Assembly: GCF_014836415.1 (NCBI RefSeq)
Contig: NZ_JACSQY010000001.1
Span: 434,001 to 498,000 of the forward strand
Reading direction: 5' to 3'
DNA from: Sporosarcina gallistercoris
GTDB lineage: Bacteria > Bacillota > Bacilli > Bacillales_A > Planococcaceae
Length of the DNA: 64,000 bases
Shown here: one piece after another, positions 59,282 to 64,000 of the stretch
How the letters are laid out: each line of letters begins with the position of its first letter
Position numbering within the stretch: position 1 is the stretch's first letter
Notes under the pieces: generated by a model
Told to the model about the DNA's origin: nothing
Database searches by the model: none
The model's input: the letters and a program-made list of their open reading frames with translations, nothing else
Program-made: the position numbers and the translations under genes

Positions 59282-59288
59282 TTCGACA
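59282..59288 (-). promoter_or_regulatory. Candidate Spo0A box upstream of spoIIGA
   Basis: TGTCGAA, a match to the 0A box consensus (TGNCGAA), lies about 26 bases upstream of the -35-like hexamer on the minus strand. A seven-base motif is weak evidence alone; its position before spoIIGA supports it. Confidence 0.5.
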
Positions 59289-59308
59289 GATTGTTCAAAA
59301 GAAGAACA

Positions 59309-59339
59309 CAAAAAACCTCCGGCTCAATTGCCGGAGGCT
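59309..59339 (-). terminator. Intrinsic terminator after ftsZ
   Basis: On the minus strand GCCTCCGGC pairs perfectly with GCCGGAGG(T) around AATTGA, followed by TTTTTTG. It ends the ftsA-ftsZ transcript. Confidence 0.88.
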
Positions 59340-59351
59340 TGCAAAACGAAA

Positions 59352-60530
59352 TTATTTACGGCGACGATTACGCAAGAACGTCGGGATATCCAAGCCGTCG
59401 TCTTGTTGTGTCTGTTGCTGACCGCGAGCAGGTTCTTGGTGGATCTGCTGCTGGTGCTGCGGTTCTTCGTGACGAATCTGATTACTTGGCGTCGGATTAC
59501 TTTGTGGTGCCTGTGTCTCTCGCTGACGGACCCCACCATATCCTGATGTTCGGTTGCCGCGCGTTTGAGTGATCTGATCATCTGTGAAACCGGTCGCAAT
59601 GACAGTGACGATGATTTCGTCTTTCAAATCATCATTGATGACTGAACCGAAAATCATATTCACATCTTCATCCGAAGCTGAAGCAACAATATCAGCCGCT
59701 TCTTGTACTTCAAATAGACTTAGATTCGATCCACCTGTGATGTTCATCAACACACCTTTTGCTCCATCGATGGATGTTTCGAGCAATGGGCTGGAGATCG
59801 CTTTTTTAGCCGCTTCGGATGCACGGTTTTCACCAGTGGACATTCCGATCCCCATAAGAGCTGAACCTTTGTTGGACATGATCGTCTTGACATCGGCAAA
59901 GTCCAAGTTGATAAGACCCGGTACAGCGATCAAATCTGAAATACCTTGAACACCTTGACGAAGAACATTGTCCGCTTCGCGGAATGCTTCGAGCATCGGT
60001 GTGTTCTTGTCGACAATTTCAAGCAGCTTATCATTCGGAATGACAATAAGTGTGTCAACAGATTCTTTCATGGAAGTGATGCCGCCGATTGCTTGTGTTG
60101 AACGCTTACGCCCTTCAAATGTAAATGGACGCGTCACAACACCAACTGTCAGCGCTCCAAGATCTTTGGCGATTTGGGCAATGACAGGCGCCGCTCCAGT
60201 ACCTGTACCTCCACCCATACCTGCTGTGACAAATACCATATCAGCGCCTCGGAGTGCCTCTTCCAATTGTTCGCGACTTTCTTCAGCAGCCTTTTTACCG
60301 ACTTCCGGGTTAGCTCCAGCTCCTAAACCGCGTGTCAATTTCCCGCCGATTTGAAGTTTCACTTCCGCTTGGGATAAGTTAAGTGCTTGTGCGTCCGTGT
60401 TCACCGCGATGAATTCAACACCTTGTACCCCATGCTCAATCATTCTATTTACTGCGTTATTCCCGCCGCCACCAACACCGATTACTTTGATGACTGCGAG
60501 CGCTTCAATATTCGTATCAAACTCTAGCAT
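59352..60530 (-). CDS. ftsZ: Cell division protein FtsZ
   Basis: FtsZ is the tubulin-like GTPase that forms the Z ring. The 392-residue protein has [19 protein letters not shown] (about 14-32), the GTP motif [19 protein letters not shown] (about 100-118), [15 protein letters not shown] with the T7 loop, and the flexible Gln/Pro linker. The conserved C-terminal peptide [15 protein letters not shown] binds FtsA, SepF and others. It follows ftsA by 43 bases and is closed by a terminator. Confidence 0.98.
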   Translation of the reverse strand: MLEFDTNIEALAVIKVIGVGGGGNNAVNRMIEHGVQGVEFIAVNTDAQALNLSQAEVKLQIGGKLTRGLGAGANPEVGKKAAEESREQLEEALRGADMVFVTAGMGGGTGTGAAPVIAQIAKDLGALTVGVVTRPFTFEGRKRSTQAIGGITSMKESVDTLIVIPNDKLLEIVDKNTPMLEAFREADNVLRQGVQGISDLIAVPGLINLDFADVKTIMSNKGSALMGIGMSTGENRASEAAKKAISSPLLETSIDGAKGVLMNITGGSNLSLFEVQEAADIVASASDEDVNMIFGSVINDDLKDEIIVTVIATGFTDDQITQTRGNRTSGYGGVRQRETQAPQSNPTPSNQIRHEEPQHQQQIHQEPARGQQQTQQDDGLDIPTFLRNRRRK

Positions 60531-60573
60531 CTCTTCTCCTCCTAATCATTCAACTTCTCATTTGGAACCCGAT

Positions 60574-61851
60574 TTATTCAAAAAAACTATCGAAAAAGCG
60601 TTTGGTTTTGCCGATAAGCGAATCTTTTTCTTGTTTCGGTCCGTTGCTCTTCCGTGTAGCAGGTGCAGCAGCTGTTTCCTCATACGCTTGTCCCATTGGT
60701 TCAGAATGTCCTTCGCCGAAGAAAACGTCCTCCATACTTGCATACCGGATGAGTCCGACAGCGGTTGAATACATCGGCTCACGAACACCTATATATTCTG
60801 GCGTATGGATTCGGACACGTGTGTTGAGTACATGTCGTGCCAGTTGCAACACGCCATCCATTTTAGTCGTGCCACCTGTCAGCACAACTCCACCTGGCAA
60901 ATCTCGGATCCCCAAGCGATACAACTCTTCAAGGACAAGTTCAAATAGCTCCTCGAGCCTTACGCCGATGATCTCCGATATGTATTTTTGACTATACTGA
61001 TCTTTTGTCTCTGCACCAATTACTGGAACTTCAAATAACTCGTCGTCAGATGCATCATCATAAAATGCATGACCATATTGGTGTTTGATTTTTCTAGCTT
61101 GTTCAGTCGGCGTCTTCAAGATGATCGAGAGGTCCTTAGTAATATGATCCCCTCCTACTGGAAGTACAGTAGTTGCGGCGAATCGATTGTCCCAAAATAC
61201 GGAAACCGTTGTTGACCCGCCACCAATGTCGATGAACGCAGTACCGTGATTCATTTCATCTTCTGTTAGCGCAAACGTGCCGGAAGCGAGCGGTTGCAAA
61301 TAGATTTCTCGAATGGAAAGTCCTGCTCGCTCAACACAACGAAGAATATTGTGTACAAGGGTTTTTGACGTCGTAATCATTGTGCCGTCCATTTCCAGAC
61401 GAACTCCAATCATACCTCTCGGATCTTTTATTTCATCATAATCATCCACGATGAATTGCTTCGGAATGATATTTACAATTTCTCGTTCAGGTGCAACAGA
61501 CATAACTTGTGCAGACTCCATGACACGATCCAGATCGTCGTCTGTAATTTCACGGTTCACAGAGTTAACAGCAACAACACCTTTAACATCTTGCAAGGTG
61601 ACACCATTGGATGGTATTCCAAGTACAACCTCTGTAACTTGTAATCCGGTCATCCGTTCTGCCTGTTCCACAGCTTTCCGGATAGATTGAACTGTTGCGT
61701 CGATATCCACAATGGATCCTTTACGGATACCGGCAGATTGAACGTTGCCGACCCCGATCACATGCAGGGATCCGCCATCCACCTCGCCGATTAGGACTTT
61801 GATAGTAGAGGACCCGATGTCGAGTGATACATACATATTTGACTGACTCAT
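60574..61851 (-). CDS. ftsA: Cell division protein FtsA
   Basis: FtsA is an actin-like ATPase that anchors FtsZ to the membrane. The 425-residue protein has VSLDIGSSTIKVLIGEV (about 8-24), SHS2/1C domain sequence, AFIDIGGGSTTVSVFWDNRF (about 197-216), and LPGGVVLTGGTTKMDGVLQL. The C-terminal amphipathic helix KTKRFFDSFFE is the membrane-targeting sequence. ATG at 61851 follows GGGAGGTG; the longer frame is upstream of that site. Confidence 0.97.
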   Translation of the reverse strand: MSQSNMYVSLDIGSSTIKVLIGEVDGGSLHVIGVGNVQSAGIRKGSIVDIDATVQSIRKAVEQAERMTGLQVTEVVLGIPSNGVTLQDVKGVVAVNSVNREITDDDLDRVMESAQVMSVAPEREIVNIIPKQFIVDDYDEIKDPRGMIGVRLEMDGTMITTSKTLVHNILRCVERAGLSIREIYLQPLASGTFALTEDEMNHGTAFIDIGGGSTTVSVFWDNRFAATTVLPVGGDHITKDLSIILKTPTEQARKIKHQYGHAFYDDASDDELFEVPVIGAETKDQYSQKYISEIIGVRLEELFELVLEELYRLGIRDLPGGVVLTGGTTKMDGVLQLARHVLNTRVRIHTPEYIGVREPMYSTAVGLIRYASMEDVFFGEGHSEPMGQAYEETAAAPATRKSNGPKQEKDSLIGKTKRFFDSFFE

Positions 61852-61882
61852 CTTTGGCACCTCCCATTGTGACTCTTCTTCC

Positions 61883-61912
61883 ATTCTATTGTATTCTTAC
61901 TGCATTGTCTAA
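61883..61912 (-). promoter_or_regulatory. Possible sigma-A promoter of ftsA-ftsZ
   Basis: TTAGAC (61907-61912) and TAGAAT (61883-61888) are 18 bases apart on the minus strand, in the gap between sbp and ftsA. It is plausible as one of several ftsAZ promoters. Confidence 0.4.
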
Positions 61913-61942
61913 ATATTTTCGCCATCCCCTCTCGAAATCCTC

Positions 61943-62314
61943 TCATTTTGAAGTATTTGTCGTAGAAACTTTACGATACTCTGACCATTTAGTGAGTAAT
62001 ACCCGTCGAATAACGGCTAGATTCTGGAATAACCGGACTCCGAATGCAAATATGGCAGCTAAGTAAAGATCCACACCTAAGTGTACTCCCAGAAATGCAA
62101 GTCCTGCCGCTAGTAAAATATTGAAGAAAAATCCTGTGATGAACACTTGGTCATCATAGACCCGTTGTAAATGAGCCCGGATGCCTCCAAGTAATGTATC
62201 GAGTGCTGCCAATACGGCAATTGACAAATAATTACCGTATTCTTGAGGTATCTGGATATCCGAGAGAAATCCTAGAGACACCCCGAGTATTAACCCCAGT
62301 ATTGGTAACCACAT
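61943..62314 (-). CDS. sbp: Small basic membrane protein Sbp (DUF1290)
   Basis: This is a 123-residue membrane protein with about three hydrophobic segments. It contains GVSLGFLSDIQIPQEYGNYL (about 11-30) and LAALDTLLGGIRAHLQRVYD (about 35-54), which mark the Sbp family of the division cluster. A basic tail follows (RRVLLTKWSEYRKV). Its function is not established; it is located between the DUF881 genes and ftsA, as in B. subtilis. Confidence 0.9.
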   Translation of the reverse strand: MWLPILGLILGVSLGFLSDIQIPQEYGNYLSIAVLAALDTLLGGIRAHLQRVYDDQVFITGFFFNILLAAGLAFLGVHLGVDLYLAAIFAFGVRLFQNLAVIRRVLLTKWSEYRKVSTTNTSK

Positions 62315-62316
62315 CG

Positions 62317-63030
62317 TCAGCCCCCCTTTGGCAGTTCTTTGAGAAAGTGGTTCTCGAATTGTTCAATACGACCATTTATCTTCACTTCAGATTCCGGTTG
62401 GCCAACTTCGAGCACAAAATCCTCCAGATAAAAGTCGTCGAGAATCGATGAGGATTGTAAAAAGTTATATAACTTTTCACTACTCCCTAAATCCGCAGAT
62501 AGAATCTTTATTTGGAACGGGGGCAGCGATACAGGCAATCCATTCACCGTTGTCTCCCCGTTAATGTCCCGGATGGCACTTAACGCAGTCACACGCTTTC
62601 CATCTATCTCCATGTCGATTCCTTTGAAACGGTTCACTTCATTGACAAATCGGGTCAGCAATTCGGGGCTGACTTCATGAAGCGGGGTACCGAATGCAAT
62701 ACTTTCCTCCGAAGGGACAACATCGATTATGATCCCCGGGCCTGTTTGATCAACCATTCCTGCTTGTTCGTGTAAACTGTGGACCGTATCGGCTAACGCT
62801 TTTCCTACACTGGCTCCTTCAGACGCATTGTACTTCCCTAGCGTTTGATCCAACGCACGGACTTCTGTCAATAGTTCCGAATGGAGTTTGCGTTCTTTTG
62901 CCAACTCGTTCCTGATTGCCCACAAGTCCCTCGTATCTCGCTCCTGTGGCTGCTGAACAGTATTGTATTGGACCGCCACCATGAAACCGACAATGAGCAG
63001 GATGAAAGTGAACATCCATTTACGCTTCAT
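62317..63030 (-). CDS. ylxX: DUF881 family protein (YlxX type)
   Basis: This is a 237-residue protein with an N-terminal transmembrane anchor (about 5-24), a short coiled coil (about 32-70) and an extracytoplasmic DUF881 domain (about 90-230) with GPGIIIDVVPSEESIAFG and LSAIRDINGETTVNGLPVSL. A role in division has been suggested from its place between ftsQ and ftsA but is not known. ATG at 63030 follows AAGGATGA. Whether this or the next gene corresponds to B. subtilis ylxX or ylxW is judged by order only. Confidence 0.85.
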   Translation of the reverse strand: MKRKWMFTFILLIVGFMVAVQYNTVQQPQERDTRDLWAIRNELAKERKLHSELLTEVRALDQTLGKYNASEGASVGKALADTVHSLHEQAGMVDQTGPGIIIDVVPSEESIAFGTPLHEVSPELLTRFVNEVNRFKGIDMEIDGKRVTALSAIRDINGETTVNGLPVSLPPFQIKILSADLGSSEKLYNFLQSSSILDDFYLEDFVLEVGQPESEVKINGRIEQFENHFLKELPKGG

Positions 63031-63059
63031 ACACACTCATCCTTCCTCGCCGGATTGAA

Positions 63060-63785
63060 TTATCCTTGTATATCATCCCGTAATGCAGGCATTATTATCT
63101 CTTTCTGTTTCTCGATTTTCATCTCAATGTTATCTAATAACAGACTGTCCATGACGCCGCCCTTTAACGTTAGTGACGAGTGAAGCGCATCGGAATCCCC
63201 AATCGCTTCAACCACGAAAGGAGCGGGATAGGTTTGTCCATCGATCGTAATGACAGGACCCGTACATTTTATACTGGAATTTGCATTCAACCGTTGTCCA
63301 TTGATGGATAGCGCTTGAGCTCCAGCAATTTTAAGTTCGTTTACCACCATAAGGACTTGGCTTTCATGGACGATATATTCATTCGGATTTTGCTTGGCTG
63401 GATCGTAGTCGCCATCTGCCAGTTCAACGCGGACCCCTTGTCCACTTGCTGGAACGACGCCAAGCAGCAATCGGAGACTTCTCGCTTCTTTGACGAGAGA
63501 ATCATGATTTTCTTCCGTATCACTTAACGTCTGTTCAACTTCTGCAATCGCTTTTTGTTTTGATGTAATTTCATCAGTCAATTGTTTGTTCCGTTCTTTT
63601 TGCTCGATTAATTCTTCTCGGAACCCCTCTTCTTTTGAATCGATTCCAGAGCGCAGCTGCTGCGTTTCAGAACCTGGACCGAGCGTACGGTAGGAAAAGG
63701 AAAATATGAAACCAAGCACTAAGAATACGAGGGCATAAGAAATACGGTTATTCCTTTTTCTTCGATCACTCGTCCTCAGACTCAT
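63060..63785 (-). CDS. ylxW: DUF881 family protein (YlxW type)
   Basis: This is a 241-residue paralogue of its downstream neighbour. The N-terminus is basic (RTSDRRKRNNRISY), followed by one membrane span (about 15-32), a coiled coil (about 47-95), and a DUF881 domain with GVRVELADGDYDPAKQNPNE followed by VLMVVNELKIAGAQALSING. ATG at 63785 lies inside the end of ftsQ and follows AAAGGTGATGAC; the longer frame overlaps ftsQ and is rejected. The tandem pair is typical of the Bacillales cluster. Confidence 0.88.
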   Translation of the reverse strand: MSLRTSDRRKRNNRISYALVFLVLGFIFSFSYRTLGPGSETQQLRSGIDSKEEGFREELIEQKERNKQLTDEITSKQKAIAEVEQTLSDTEENHDSLVKEARSLRLLLGVVPASGQGVRVELADGDYDPAKQNPNEYIVHESQVLMVVNELKIAGAQALSINGQRLNANSSIKCTGPVITIDGQTYPAPFVVEAIGDSDALHSSLTLKGGVMDSLLLDNIEMKIEKQKEIIMPALRDDIQG

Positions 63786-64000
63786 TGTCATCACCTTTTT
63801 CTTCGTCTGCATTTTGTTCATCAACTTTTTCGTCTTCATTTCCATATAATTTACTATACGGTGTGAAATACGTTCCGACTTCCACGTCGATGACACCTTT
63901 TTCGGAACCGTTCAGCTGATTCACGATTTCTGGATAGTAGGATAGCTTGTCCGCAAGTGATCCTAGAACAGCATGTACTTCATAGCCATCGTCCATATAC
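63766..64000 (-). CDS. divIB: Cell division protein FtsQ/DivIB, 5' end cut off by the window
   Basis: Only the C-terminal about 78 residues are visible. DGYEVHAVLGSLADKLSYYP followed by GVIDVEVGTYFTPY is the DivIB beta-domain ending, and a highly acidic tail (EDEKVDEQNADEEKGDDNE) follows. In B. subtilis DivIB stabilises the FtsL/DivIC complex at the septum. It overlaps the first DUF881 gene by 20 bases. Identification is by this ending and by synteny. Confidence 0.85.
   Translation of the reverse strand, partial: YMDDGYEVHAVLGSLADKLSYYPEIVNQLNGSEKGVIDVEVGTYFTPYSKLYGNEDEKVDEQNADEEKGDDNESEDE

Overview
The window is a 64-kb piece of a low-to-mid GC Gram-positive, endospore-forming chromosome. 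Gene order closely follows the Bacillus subtilis sucD-to-divIB segment, and spoIIGA, sigE, sigG, spoVM, fapR, a PyrR-controlled pyr operon and an ileS T-box are all present. Protein style and the pattern of missing genes suggest a Planococcaceae member (Sporosarcina-like). That family-level placement is inference from recall, not a computed result. Almost every gene is on the minus strand, so the biological order runs from high to low coordinates. Only rpmB and rqcH are on the plus strand. No rRNA, tRNA, insertion sequence, prophage or CRISPR array was seen.

Layout from high to low coordinates. (1) 56.4-64 kb: division and sporulation genes (ftsQ/divIB 3' end, two DUF881 genes, sbp, ftsA, ftsZ, spoIIGA, sigE, sigG, ylmC). 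(2) 49.6-56.4 kb: ylmE, sepF, yggT, ylmH, divIVA, then ileS behind an isoleucine T-box, lspA and an RluD-type pseudouridine synthase. (3) 41.1-48.7 kb: pyrimidine operon pyrR-pyrP-pyrB-pyrC-pyrK-pyrD-pyrF-pyrE with two PyrR attenuators but without carA/carB (pyrAA/pyrAB). (4) 38.1-41.0 kb: rqcH, facing away from gmk-rpoZ-coaBC, followed by a strict 20-bp-period repeat array in a gap closed by terminators on both sides. (5) 26.4-38.0 kb: priA-def-fmt-rsmB-prpC-prkC-rsgA-rpe-thiN-spoVM (translation maturation, PASTA kinase and phosphatase). (6) 20.2-26.4 kb: rpmB, an Asp23-family gene, fakA, sdaAB-sdaAA, recG. (7) 16.2-20.1 kb: FapR-controlled lipid synthesis cluster fapR-plsX-fabD-fabG-acpP, with three hairpin repeats between fabG and acpP. 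(8) 8.5-16.1 kb: rnc-smc-ftsY and ylxM-ffh-rpsP-khpA (SRP, chromosome condensation). (9) 1-8.2 kb: rimM-trmD-rplS-lepB-rbgA-rnhB-ylqG-ylqH-sucC-sucD.

Most content is conserved housekeeping. The parts worth a second look are mostly non-coding: the 20-bp iteron-like array (40851-41000), the three covarying hairpin units (16446-16790), and a 128-bp palindromic repeat between the ileS T-box terminator and its start codon. Two coding items also stand out: an extended SpoVM with a basic tail, encoded from a TTG start, and an orphan FliK-like/FlhB-C-like gene pair (ylqG/ylqH) in which the FlhB-like partner lacks the NPTH cleavage motif.
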